Assembly (NCBI GenBank): GCA_964526915.1
Contig: CAZGMS010000243.1
Location: forward strand, 1 to 38,498
Reading direction: 5' to 3'
Source: JAHJDR01 sp964526915
Lineage (GTDB): Bacteria; UBA10199; JADGCS01
DNA length: 38,498 nt
Shown: positions 1 to 7,781 of the stretch, piece after piece
Layout of the letters: each line of letters starts with the position of its first letter
Numbering within the stretch: position 1 is the stretch's first letter
The notes under the pieces: model-generated
The model's input: the letters and a program-made list of their open reading frames with translations, nothing else
Databases searched by the model: none
What the model was told of the DNA's origin: nothing
Program-made: the position numbers and the translations under genes

Positions 1-18
1 CATCGAGGCCCATGACTT

Positions 19-1467
19 ATGACGACACATTACACGAGCCAATACTTAAACATCTATCCCTCACACAGGGACAGTTGTATTTTGTTTCACGGGATCACCG
101 GATCCATCGATGAAGTGACCCGGGCTTTGGGAAAGCTCCTCAAAAAACACCAGCGATCCAAAACACAAACGGATGCTTCCCTACCCGATTCTGTCATCGA
201 GTTTCTCTCTTCCCGCGGCCACATCACGACACTGTCTGCTCATGAGGAGTGGGCCTTTTTTAAAACATACTCCACGGAGCTGCATCAAAAAGTCCTGGAA
301 CAAAACAAGGATTCGCTAGCCTCGTTTTTGATCATCCCCGGTTACAACTGTAATCTGGGCTGCCCATATTGTTTTCAAAAAAACAACGCGGCAACACATT
401 CTGTGATGACCACACAGACAGTCGACACCATTTTTGAACGCGTGCTTCCTTCTTTATGCACACATCTTTCACGCCCAAGCCATGCACAAATAACCTTGTA
501 TGGGGGAGAGCCCTTTTTAAAACCACACTTGCCCGCCATCTCCCGTATTGTCGAACATACACAGAAACAACAGTTGCGTATCAGTGCCGTCACCAATGGC
601 ACCCACATTGATCTCTTCAAAAATTTTTTTGGCATTGCCAAGGGCCTCATCTCTCAAGTGCAAATCACCCTTGATGGCGATCAACTCACACACGATCGTA
701 GCAGAAAGACCAAGTCTGGCAAAGGGACCTATGATCAGATTCTAAAAAACATTCACATGCTCATCGACCGGGGCGTCTCTGTGGCCCTGAGAGTCAATAC
801 CACGCCCGACAACATTCAGAGCCTAACAGCCTTGTGGGAGCATCTGACACGTGAGGAGATTGTCACCAATCCCTTGGTCACGTTGTATCTGGCCCCCATC
901 CATGATTTTTTGCAATCAGGTTGTCAGCCAGTCTTTGCCACAAAACACAAACTCACACACTATCTGGAAAAAACAAAATCACCTCTCCCGTCACCACAAA
1001 ATGAGTTCACACAAAAATTCAAACAGGTTTTTAACGCCTCCTCTGGCATTGCCCTCAACACCACCTATTTCTGCATGCAAAATACAGGTCACGCCTTTGC
1101 CATCGATCCTCACCAAAGACTCTATGCCTGTTACGAAGAAGTGGGCAATCCCGATCTGTCTGTGGGACAGTTTGATGCACAGGGACTTGTGCATTTTAAT
1201 GAACGCTATGATCTTTACAAAAAACGAAATGTGACAACCATTGAGGCCTGTAGTCGTTGCTCTCTGGCTTTGTCCTGTGGCGGAGGTTGTTCGGCCTGTG
1301 CCCGAGGAAACCAGCAACAAGACACGGCCCTTTTTACCCCGGCCTGTGAAGGATTCAAGGAAATGACGGCAAAAACCATACGGAAGCTTTTTGAAGACAA
1401 GGTTGAGGGCTCTTTGTGTTTCAAAAAATGCGTCCCACAAACAGCGGCAAACATGCCGCGGATATGA
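19..1467 (+). CDS. Radical SAM/SPASM domain protein, probable peptide maturase
   Basis: The protein has 482 residues. The radical SAM cluster motif C-x3-C-x2-C is visible as CNLGCPYC at residues 111-118, followed by a GGEPF motif. The C-terminus carries a SPASM-type cysteine cluster (CSRCSLALSC, then GGGCSAC and a last Cys in PACEGF) that would bind extra 4Fe-4S clusters. The first 100 residues resemble the leader-binding N-terminal part of SPASM peptide maturases. Such enzymes use S-adenosylmethionine to modify peptides or proteins in the cytoplasm; anaerobic sulfatase maturases share the layout. The ATG overlaps a TGA at 20-22, and the frame ending there is open to the window edge, so an upstream gene of the same operon is likely. 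The next gene starts directly at the stop codon. The substrate is unknown and no precursor peptide is visible. Confidence 0.88.
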   Translation: MTTHYTSQYLNIYPSHRDSCILFHGITGSIDEVTRALGKLLKKHQRSKTQTDASLPDSVIEFLSSRGHITTLSAHEEWAFFKTYSTELHQKVLEQNKDSLASFLIIPGYNCNLGCPYCFQKNNAATHSVMTTQTVDTIFERVLPSLCTHLSRPSHAQITLYGGEPFLKPHLPAISRIVEHTQKQQLRISAVTNGTHIDLFKNFFGIAKGLISQVQITLDGDQLTHDRSRKTKSGKGTYDQILKNIHMLIDRGVSVALRVNTTPDNIQSLTALWEHLTREEIVTNPLVTLYLAPIHDFLQSGCQPVFATKHKLTHYLEKTKSPLPSPQNEFTQKFKQVFNASSGIALNTTYFCMQNTGHAFAIDPHQRLYACYEEVGNPDLSVGQFDAQGLVHFNERYDLYKKRNVTTIEACSRCSLALSCGGGCSACARGNQQQDTALFTPACEGFKEMTAKTIRKLFEDKVEGSLCFKKCVPQTAANMPRI

Positions 1468-3162
1468 GTGTTTATGAACAATGATTCTGCCTTTGTTTTT
1501 TGGCTGGATAAATTCTCCGCTCTTCCCGCCGTAACGGGTTGGTCTTGGACACCCAGCGTTCGTGATGAATTTGAATCTCTTTTTCGCAGCAGAAACATCT
1601 GTGCCTGCTTCGATAAAGACACCCTGTTATTGGGCGCTCGTTCGTCTTTTGATTGGCAGAATCAATTTGAGCAAACCCGAATTGTCTTTCGCTCTCTACT
1701 CAACCATCCCGGAGCCGTTGTTGTGAACACATTGCGCGCGTCTTCAAAAATAAAAAGATATGCCGCCATTTCATCTTATGCTGGGGCAGAGGACACTCAC
1801 GGTTGCCGTTTTGCTATCCGTGGTCCCGAGGGGCCTGTGTTGGATTCCGTGTTGATTGACTGGGGCATCAAGGGATACCGCGAAAATGTCATCACTTTCA
1901 AAAACACAAAAGACCTCCCGCTGGGTTCTTTGCTCTGTCCAAATCCCTACGAAACGCCACATGAACAGAATCAGATTGCCGGGTGGGGTCTCTCAAATCA
2001 AATTGTGTGCTCGGCACTGTTGCAACTATTTGAGGCCCCTCCGATCAAAGACATGCTCGGCATGCTTTGTTTGGATTCCTGGTCCGACGATTTTGACAAT
2101 GACGCGGGGGTCACCATCACAGCACAACCCGAAGACATTGAGACAGGTTTTGTCTGCGGCAGGGGGCCTCGTCTGACAAAGACTCATCCCCGTCATATCA
2201 GCATCCCCTGTCGGCACCATCACAACGGGGCCTCTCATGGTGAGTGGCGGCTGGAGCTGTGTAACAAGACAGATGTCGTCGAGCTATCACACAGGTTGAT
2301 TTCGCTGGCCCTGGATTCGCAACCACAACAAAAAACACACAAACCGCTTCACTCACCACAAATCGAAATTCACGACCACGTCTCGTCCGTGCTGGCTGTG
2401 GGTGAACCACCTCCTTCGTACACCGAGGCTATCACCACGACTCTCAAAAAATGGAACGAAATTCACGCCCAACAGGAATTGCATCCCCTGGCTGTTTCTG
2501 CTCATCATTGGCCTGCTCTGCGAAACAGCCTCATTTCATGCGGGTGCATTGTCAGAGACATCAAACAAGATGTGCCCTCTGTCCTCGATGCCATCATTAC
2601 CTATTGCCCTCTTTTCAAAGGCTCAAAAACAATGCGCGTTCATTTTTTTGCGCACGCTCAGGCTGAGGATCTTTTCAGACCACATCATACCTTGTTTTCT
2701 GTTGAGTCTTTTTCAAAATTAAATTGGTCCTCTTTTATGGCCTTCAAGCTGGCGTCCAATTTGTGTGAATCACGCCTGGAAACTTTTGCCAGTCGCCCCA
2801 TTCTGAAACACCTCGTCTCAAACGGTTTTGGGCTCTGGTTAGCGTGTCAACTTTTTAACTGCCAATCCGCGGACGTGCTGGGTGTGGAGCTTTCTGTTTA
2901 TGAAACCCTGGAACGAAACATCCTTGAATGGCGCTCCCGGCTCAGCGATTTCGTGACTGGCGCGTTCTGGGAAATCAAACAGGGACGACACGAGGAGTTG
3001 CGTCTCAAGGAAATCAGCAACCCTTTTTCTGGCGAAGGGGGGGTGCCACATTACGGAAATTTTTTGGGATATCTTTTTGTTCGCGATTACCTCAAAACCA
3101 ACGGCCTGTCTTCGCTCATGTCGGAGGAGGGCTTGCTGGCCGCGGAAACATATTTTAGTTGA
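1468..3162 (+). CDS. Unknown 564-aa partner of the radical SAM protein, possible degenerate zincin fold
   Basis: I do not recognise the whole protein. It follows the radical SAM gene with no gap: a GTG sits right after its TGA, and an ATG two codons later is an alternative start. The two are therefore probably translationally coupled. No signal peptide or membrane segment is visible. The last 150 residues resemble the pattern of DUF2268-like zinc proteases: a helix where HExxH is expected (FKLAS near residues 427-431), a helix where the third ligand Glu is expected (LVSNGFGLWLA near 449-459) and a GY-containing terminal helix (FLGYLFVRDYL near 532-542). All three zinc-ligand positions would be substituted, so if the resemblance is real it is a pseudoprotease. 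That alignment is my inference by eye. A role in substrate binding or delivery for the radical SAM enzyme is possible. Confidence 0.8.
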   Translation: MFMNNDSAFVFWLDKFSALPAVTGWSWTPSVRDEFESLFRSRNICACFDKDTLLLGARSSFDWQNQFEQTRIVFRSLLNHPGAVVVNTLRASSKIKRYAAISSYAGAEDTHGCRFAIRGPEGPVLDSVLIDWGIKGYRENVITFKNTKDLPLGSLLCPNPYETPHEQNQIAGWGLSNQIVCSALLQLFEAPPIKDMLGMLCLDSWSDDFDNDAGVTITAQPEDIETGFVCGRGPRLTKTHPRHISIPCRHHHNGASHGEWRLELCNKTDVVELSHRLISLALDSQPQQKTHKPLHSPQIEIHDHVSSVLAVGEPPPSYTEAITTTLKKWNEIHAQQELHPLAVSAHHWPALRNSLISCGCIVRDIKQDVPSVLDAIITYCPLFKGSKTMRVHFFAHAQAEDLFRPHHTLFSVESFSKLNWSSFMAFKLASNLCESRLETFASRPILKHLVSNGFGLWLACQLFNCQSADVLGVELSVYETLERNILEWRSRLSDFVTGAFWEIKQGRHEELRLKEISNPFSGEGGVPHYGNFLGYLFVRDYLKTNGLSSLMSEEGLLAAETYFS

Positions 3163-3176
3163 TTCGTTAGTTCCCG

Positions 3177-3593
3177 TCAAAACCTGGCGGCCAAATCCCA
3201 AATTCTTGTTACCCCGGGAACCTGGTCAAACCCGCCGTCAAAGGACATGATCGCGGACAGGTCATGATTTTTGACGTGTGCTACGTGCAAGGCGTCGCGT
3301 GCCGAAAGCCCCTTGTAGGCCAACACATTTTTTTTTGCTTCGAGCACATCGGCCTCAGTCACAGGCAAAACCTCGTCAACAATCCCATACAAACAATCAA
3401 ACGCTGGCTGGATTGCCGCCGTTCTGTCAATGGCCTTGTACCGATGTAATATTTCTTGCAAAACTTCTGTGCTGGTCACCAAACGATGTTTTTCGCCAAT
3501 GAAGCGTTCAAGCAACAAAATCGAGGTTTGTTTGTTGGGATGGTCCTGACCAATCACGTACATGGGAATGTTGGAATCAATAAAGATGATCAT
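3177..3593 (-). CDS. PIN-domain toxin, VapC-like
   Basis: The protein has 138 residues, usual for VapC. The PIN-domain acidic residues are present: Asp6 (FIDSN), Glu43 (STEVLQE), Asp100 (SARDALH) and Asp119/Asp123 (SFDGGFD). VapC toxins are Mg-dependent endoribonucleases that cut tRNA or rRNA and are held inactive by the partner antitoxin. The start codon overlaps the antitoxin stop by four bases (ATGA), so the two are translated together with the antitoxin first. The gene converges on the radical SAM operon, with 14 bases between stops. The active site appears intact, so a functional toxin is likely; its RNA target cannot be read from sequence. Confidence 0.9.
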   Translation of the reverse strand: MIIFIDSNIPMYVIGQDHPNKQTSILLLERFIGEKHRLVTSTEVLQEILHRYKAIDRTAAIQPAFDCLYGIVDEVLPVTEADVLEAKKNVLAYKGLSARDALHVAHVKNHDLSAIMSFDGGFDQVPGVTRIWDLAARF

Positions 3594-3838
3594 GAAGTAT
3601 AGCCAGAATTGATCTGCGAAAGGATGTCGTCAATGTCACCGCTAGGAAACTTTTGGGTCGCCGCATGACGAAGCGCCAATATTTTTTGATCCTCATTTGT
3701 TGTGGAATAGTTTTTGGCGAAGTGCCTCATGGCCATGCGCACCCACTCACCCAAACTCATTTGGACACACTCCGCCAGTTTTTGAAACGAACCGTATTCA
3801 GCCTCGTCCATAATGACCTGTAACCGCTTGCTACTCAT
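3590..3838 (-). CDS. Antitoxin of the VapBC-type pair, probable ribbon-helix-helix protein
   Basis: The protein has 82 residues and lies immediately upstream of the PIN toxin with a 4-base overlap. The N-terminus (KRLQVIMDEAEY, then LGEWVRMAMR) looks like a short beta strand followed by two helices, as in ribbon-helix-helix antitoxins. The C-terminal half, ending in a segment with DIDDILSQI, would be the toxin-binding tail. Antitoxins of this kind usually repress their own operon. The alternating half-sites over its start codon fit that model. The family assignment rests on size, position and pattern only. Confidence 0.82.
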   Translation of the reverse strand: MSSKRLQVIMDEAEYGSFQKLAECVQMSLGEWVRMAMRHFAKNYSTTNEDQKILALRHAATQKFPSGDIDDILSQINSGYTS

Positions 3839-3860
3839 ATGATGAGTATATCATACTCAT
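3832..3860. promoter_or_regulatory. Palindromic operator over the antitoxin start
   Basis: ATGAGTAT (3842-3849) and ATACTCAT (3853-3860) form a perfect inverted repeat with a 3-base spacer. TACTCAT (3832-3838) pairs with ATGAGTA (3842-3848) in a second, overlapping inverted repeat. The two TACTCAT copies are 22 bases apart, about two helical turns. The left copy covers the antitoxin start codon. This layout suits cooperative binding of antitoxin dimers and autorepression, which is inference. Confidence 0.65.
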
Positions 3861-4021
3861 AGGCATGACACAACAACAATAAGCATAGTTATTTCGATCG
3901 CTTGGTGCGGTTCGTTTTCTGTCTGTTGCGCCGTTGGCTGGGAATCTTGACCGTCCTTACTGCCGATAACGGGTCAATAAGAATAAAAGAGAGATGGGGG
4001 GTTAGTAAGTTCTGATGTTAT

Positions 4022-4342
4022 TTATTTTCCAACACTTTGTCTTTGAAAATACAATAGCATTAAACCGATTGCGACAGAACCCGTTACGAAGATTGCGATC
4101 AAGCCCTGTTCCGGATTTTTTGCGCCTGCCAAAAAATTGTTTAGATACTCAACTTTAATAATTCTTACTGAAAACAAAAGACTATTAAAAAAATTCCACC
4201 CAAAGTGAATTCCGATCGGCAAATATAAATTTCCTGAATAGAAGTACGCGTAATTCAGCAGCATGCCAGATAAAAAAGTGCTGATGACGATTTGATAACC
4301 GCATAGCGGGCTCAGCAGATGGAGCAATCCAAATGAGAATCT
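4022..4342 (-). pseudogene. C-terminal remnant of a CPBP (CAAX protease-like) membrane protein
   Basis: The open frame begins just after a stop codon and starts in the middle of the family domain. FGLLH corresponds to the second CPBP motif (FxxxH), and LPIGIHFGWNFFNS corresponds to the third motif (HxxxN). The first motif, EExxxR, and all sequence before it are missing. Three hydrophobic segments remain. A TTG at 4325-4327 could start a 101-residue product, but it would lack the catalytic glutamates. CPBP proteins are intramembrane proteases. I read this as a 5-prime truncated gene, abutting another truncated gene at about 4345-4360. Confidence 0.7.
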
Positions 4343-4359
4343 TTACGCAGTTTAAAAGC

Positions 4360-4554
4360 CTAGGAGTCATAATGAGACAATCTCTCCAACGCCACCATCG
4401 CCTCCCCTGCCCTGTCGACAGGAACAAAAAGATGATCATGATAAAATGCAGAGACAGCGTTGAGACTGATGCCAGCTTCGGCAAGAGCCGTGCTGATCCG
4501 CGCCAAGAACCCGACCGCATCAAGACCTGAGTGTACAGTGAGTGTGATCATCAT
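4360..4554 (-). pseudogene. C-terminal half of an ACT_3-type (PF10000-like) ACT-domain protein
   Basis: The 64-residue product begins at ITLTVHSGLDAVG and contains AEAGISLNAVSAFYHDHLFVPVDRAGEAM, a typical ending for small ACT-domain proteins of about 130 residues. The N-terminal half is absent: the ATG lies only 27 bases after the end of the AlbA-domain gene. ACT domains of this type are thought to bind amino acids. The frame is intact, so a short stand-alone product cannot be excluded, but a truncated remnant is more likely given the truncated neighbour. Confidence 0.6.
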
Positions 4555-4581
4555 TTTCCTCCTACACCGCCAAATAAGTTT

Positions 4582-5916
4582 TTACTTCCGCCTATACCGC
4601 ACACCTTTCCCCCTGCCCGTCTGTTCAATCAAATTGAGTTTCATGAGTTCTTTGATCTCTCTCAATGCCGTATCCCCGCTCACGCCAAGAAACTGCGCAC
4701 AGGCATCCCTCGTAACAGCGCCTTGTTGGCCCCACATAAAGAGGTAGAGTTGCTTTTGTCGATTGGTCAGCGACACTTTGCTTTCTAAACCCAACGATTT
4801 TTTGAAAGTCATATTAAAAAAATTTGTGGCCGTGATTTCTGGCGAGGGATTACCGTTGGCAGATAGAGCCTGAGAGATCCGCGTTATTCCACTTCCAATC
4901 ATTTCAATATACCCCGCTCTGAAAAACAAATCGGCAATGAGCCTGTTTCTTCGCACACTTCGTTTCCCCAGATCTTCAAGCGTGAGGCCCTTAAATAAAC
5001 CTCCTGGATTTTCAATTTCCATCCTGTCACTGAAAAGATGCATGTAGATGTGAGAACCGTCGTACAAATAATCGCGATGCGTGGCTGCATTGACCAGAGC
5101 TTCGCGCACAGCCACCGTGGGATATTCTACGCGCACCTGGTGGGCAAGATTGCCGGAAACAACGACAGCCTCTTCCGTGTGTCGCTTGAAAAAGTTCATA
5201 GCCTCTTCAAGTTGTGTGATGGGCGGCCCCTTCATGTCTTTTCTGTCAATAATAGAAAAACGATCCGAACCGCGATAACGCACACAGGTGATGTAAGCCT
5301 CTGGAAAAAACTTTTGAGGATTCGTTGCAAAAAACAAGACGCCGGCATTGGTGAGCAAGACTTCTTTCTTTTGTTTCTGGGCTACAGCAAGGTTGATGAG
5401 CGCATCTTGCGATGAAATTGAGGCGGGCCACTTAGCCAATCGAGAAAACATTTCATAATGTTCAGGAGAAAAATCTTCGCTAAAATTAAAGCGAGAATTG
5501 ATTTGTTCATCAAAACGAACCCTGCCTTCTCCAACAGCAAACTGAATGATTTCGTCACGGTTCAGTTTTTGTGAATTGGGGCCAACGCGCAAATAAAATC
5601 CACTCTGGCACCGATGCGGTTTGTTAGCACTTTCGGCAACGACAACTTCGAGAACACTGTCCAGCTTTTCGATTTTTATTTTAATGGGCGGATCACAATT
5701 TCGGGCAATGTCTTGAATTTGGCTGACCAACCGATTGGTCGATTTAATCCCGGTCACAACGCCCTGATCATTGATACCAACAAAAACAGAACCCCCCATT
5801 GCGTTGGCAAAGGCCACCATTCCTTTATCCAGATTCGAAACATTTTGTTTAAACTCGATGGTCTGTCCTTCGCCCTCCCTGACAATGAGTTCAATCTTTT
5901 CTTGGGCGTTCAACAT
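4582..5916 (-). CDS. AlbA_2/Schlafen-type ATP-binding regulator with winged-helix C-terminus
   Basis: The protein has 444 residues. The N-terminal AlbA_2 domain is marked by Glu21 in EFKQN and by FANAMGGSVFVGIND at about 36-50. A GHKL-type ATPase segment follows (AVREALVNAATHRDY, then the DRMEIENPGG motif and GSGITRI). The last 60 residues form a winged-helix unit (LTNRQKQLYLFM to the terminus). This matches COG2865, putative ATP-dependent transcriptional regulators. The ATG follows a strong ribosome site (GGAGGAG). Three 11-bp repeats upstream may be its operator. It appears complete, although both flanking genes are broken. The regulated genes are unknown; members often sit in accessory or defence regions. 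Confidence 0.88.
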   Translation of the reverse strand: MLNAQEKIELIVREGEGQTIEFKQNVSNLDKGMVAFANAMGGSVFVGINDQGVVTGIKSTNRLVSQIQDIARNCDPPIKIKIEKLDSVLEVVVAESANKPHRCQSGFYLRVGPNSQKLNRDEIIQFAVGEGRVRFDEQINSRFNFSEDFSPEHYEMFSRLAKWPASISSQDALINLAVAQKQKKEVLLTNAGVLFFATNPQKFFPEAYITCVRYRGSDRFSIIDRKDMKGPPITQLEEAMNFFKRHTEEAVVVSGNLAHQVRVEYPTVAVREALVNAATHRDYLYDGSHIYMHLFSDRMEIENPGGLFKGLTLEDLGKRSVRRNRLIADLFFRAGYIEMIGSGITRISQALSANGNPSPEITATNFFNMTFKKSLGLESKVSLTNRQKQLYLFMWGQQGAVTRDACAQFLGVSGDTALREIKELMKLNLIEQTGRGKGVRYRRK

Positions 5917-5977
5917 TTATGGCTCCTCCAGTTTGGAGCTCTCGCTACCAAAAACAATCCAAACATGTCAATTATTT

Positions 5978-6010
5978 GCGACGCAAATGCGACGCAAATG
6001 CGACGCAAAA
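5978..6010. repeat. Three 11-bp iterons upstream of the AlbA-domain gene
   Basis: GCGACGCAAAT occurs in tandem at 5978 and 5989, with a last copy ending in A at 6000. The period is one helical turn. The first copy is preceded by TTT, making the palindrome TTTGCGACGCAAA. The array ends 62 bases before the AlbA-domain start codon, so it could be the operator of that gene. No protein binding is shown. Confidence 0.7.
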
Positions 6011-6059
6011 CATGATCAGCGACAAACAACAAGCCTTACAACGTTGATTTAATTGGCGT

Positions 6060-6317
6060 TTACCGCCTGCATGGGTTGCACTTTTTACGCCCCCTCCCCA
6101 ACAAACCTTCACTCCCGACTGGTCTGTCGCTATCATAATCCGTGTAGACTGCATAAATTTCATGGCTGGTCTTGTTGGGAATTTTTTCTAAAATGTTCTC
6201 GGCAAAAAACCGCTGCCAGTGTGCACCAAGTTTTTGCAAGCATGCTGGGCTGTTGTCAGTGCGGAGAGCAACACCAACGATTTTTGTTTCTGGAAAAGCT
6301 GTGATTGAAAAATTCAT
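6060..6317 (-). pseudogene. Broken GyrI-like effector-binding domain protein
   Basis: Residues 1-62 match the start of GyrI-like/AraC effector-binding domains: a KIVGVALRTDN strand, a HWQRFFAENI helix, EKIPNK and VYTDYDSD. After DYDSD the frame runs into a basic tail and stops. The next frame continues with a family-like stretch (SGVKVCWGGGVKS), suggesting a frameshift near 6118. The last 70 or so residues of the domain are missing in any frame. Intact proteins bind small cationic or hydrophobic ligands. I call this a frameshifted and truncated gene. Confidence 0.65.
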
Positions 6318-6337
6318 TATATTTGTTCTTTCGGCAC

Positions 6338-6364
6338 AATTCTCGCTACAGTGTCGCGAGAATT
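6338..6364. other. 9-bp inverted repeat between lysA-like gene and broken gyrI-like gene
   Basis: AATTCTCGC (6338-6346) and GCGAGAATT (6356-6364) are perfectly complementary around a 9-base loop. On the plus strand it is followed by TGGTTTTTT, resembling a terminator, but no plus-strand gene precedes it. On the minus strand it lies after the decarboxylase stop and before the gyrI-like start without a T-run. It could be a read-through barrier or an operator. Confidence 0.45.
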
Positions 6365-6408
6365 TGGTTTTTTCATGTCATAATAAACCGATCTGCCCTG
6401 CCCTTTCC

Positions 6409-7779
6409 TCAAACTTGCGGCAACACCTCACGAACCAACTCAAGATCGTCATTAAGAACAAACACCGGCAAGCGCGGCATATTGTGAAACGTGCCTGCTC
6501 CCAAAAGCGTGTAGGCACCCGTGTGTTCAAAAACAACAACGTCGTCCCGCTGCATGTCAATCGGCATGGCGATCGTGGTGTCGGGAGGAGTGATAATGTC
6601 CCCGGAATAACACAAGGTGCCTCCGATGGCTGTAGGCAGTGTCTCTTGTGAACACTCGCGAACCATCAGCGGATTAAAATAAATTTCTGGCGTGATTTCC
6701 TTGACCCACAGATCGTTGACCGAAATCGAAACCAATGCCCATCTCAAATTGTTGGGATATTCTTTGGTATGGAGCACATAACCCAAGGTCACCGCACTCC
6801 CTGCGGTCAAAAGTCGGCCCGGCTCAAAGGCAATTGTTGGAAGGTCTGGCCCAAGTTCATCCACCATTGTTTTGTGAATGCGTACCAGGTACTCGTCGTA
6901 TTCATAACGCAACAAATTCGCGTGATGCCCGTGATCATCCACATTCTGGCCATCATCTGAAATTCGATACGAGTAAGGAAAACCACCGCCCACATCGATG
7001 GCATGAATGACAAAGCCGTGTTTAAGAAGTAACCGGTAGGCCCGAATCAGGTTTTTCAATGCCTGACAATAGTTATCGGGGTCTGCAATCTGCGAACCAA
7101 TGTGCATGTGCACAGCCATAATATCAAGATGCGAAAACGTCTTGATTTTTTGCATCAGATCATTGGAAATATCAGGGATTCCAAACTTGCACGTTGCAGT
7201 CCCTGTCGAAATCAGGCTGGATGTTTGTGAAGCAATGGCGGGATTGATTCGGAGTGCGATTTTGGTTTTTTTGCAGCCAAGGGCCTTTGACTTGTCATTG
7301 ATCAAAGCTAATTCGACCAAATTGTCAGAAATTGAGACACAATCATTTTTTACAATGGCATCGATATCCCAATCATACTTGGCGGCGGCACTGTGACAGA
7401 TTGAGGAACCAGGCACGCCAGCATTCAAGGCCATCGTGAGTTCTTCGTGTGAGGCCACTTCTATCCCAATGTTTTGTTTAGCCGCCACCTCGGCAAACAT
7501 TTGGATGGGTGCAGATTTAAGCGCCCAATAGATTTGTCGCTGACTAAATTGTTTTGAAACGAGAGAATCAAAAAGCTGAATGTTGTTTTTAAATATTGTG
7601 GTTGAGAAAACAATGCCCCCACGAAAACATTGTGGGACTTGGCTTTTGATAGAATCAAAAAGTTGCTGAACCTCAATTATCTTGCCACCAATTTCCAAAC
7701 ACAATTTTGAACCAAATCTTTTGAGGGACATGCAAAACCAGCGGTCAGGTACAAAGGATTCTGGTTTGATGTTTTTCAT
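6409..7779 (-). CDS. PLP-dependent decarboxylase, LysA/ornithine decarboxylase family
   Basis: The protein has 456 residues, fold-type III. The pyridoxal phosphate lysine is Lys88 in YWALKSAP. Later motifs are HMHIGSQ, the glycine-rich phosphate loop DVGGGFP, EPGR, the substrate-contact motif CYSGD (Cys390) and GAYTLLGAG near the C-terminus. The family includes diaminopimelate, carboxynorspermidine and ornithine/arginine decarboxylases. The motifs favour a diaminopimelate-type or related substrate, but YWALKSAP and FHNMPRLP differ from common LysA sequences, so I do not assign lysA. The start lies 2 bases after the aldo/keto reductase stop, with a GGAG ribosome site inside that gene, so the two are cotranscribed. 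Confidence 0.82.
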   Translation of the reverse strand: MKNIKPESFVPDRWFCMSLKRFGSKLCLEIGGKIIEVQQLFDSIKSQVPQCFRGGIVFSTTIFKNNIQLFDSLVSKQFSQRQIYWALKSAPIQMFAEVAAKQNIGIEVASHEELTMALNAGVPGSSICHSAAAKYDWDIDAIVKNDCVSISDNLVELALINDKSKALGCKKTKIALRINPAIASQTSSLISTGTATCKFGIPDISNDLMQKIKTFSHLDIMAVHMHIGSQIADPDNYCQALKNLIRAYRLLLKHGFVIHAIDVGGGFPYSYRISDDGQNVDDHGHHANLLRYEYDEYLVRIHKTMVDELGPDLPTIAFEPGRLLTAGSAVTLGYVLHTKEYPNNLRWALVSISVNDLWVKEITPEIYFNPLMVRECSQETLPTAIGGTLCYSGDIITPPDTTIAMPIDMQRDDVVVFEHTGAYTLLGAGTFHNMPRLPVFVLNDDLELVREVLPQV

Positions 7780-7781
7780 TA

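Noticed and set aside
4185..4523. A 112-residue minus-strand frame over the two remnants
   Set aside because: It is Trp/Arg-rich and runs across both recognised remnants in another frame, so it is a shadow.
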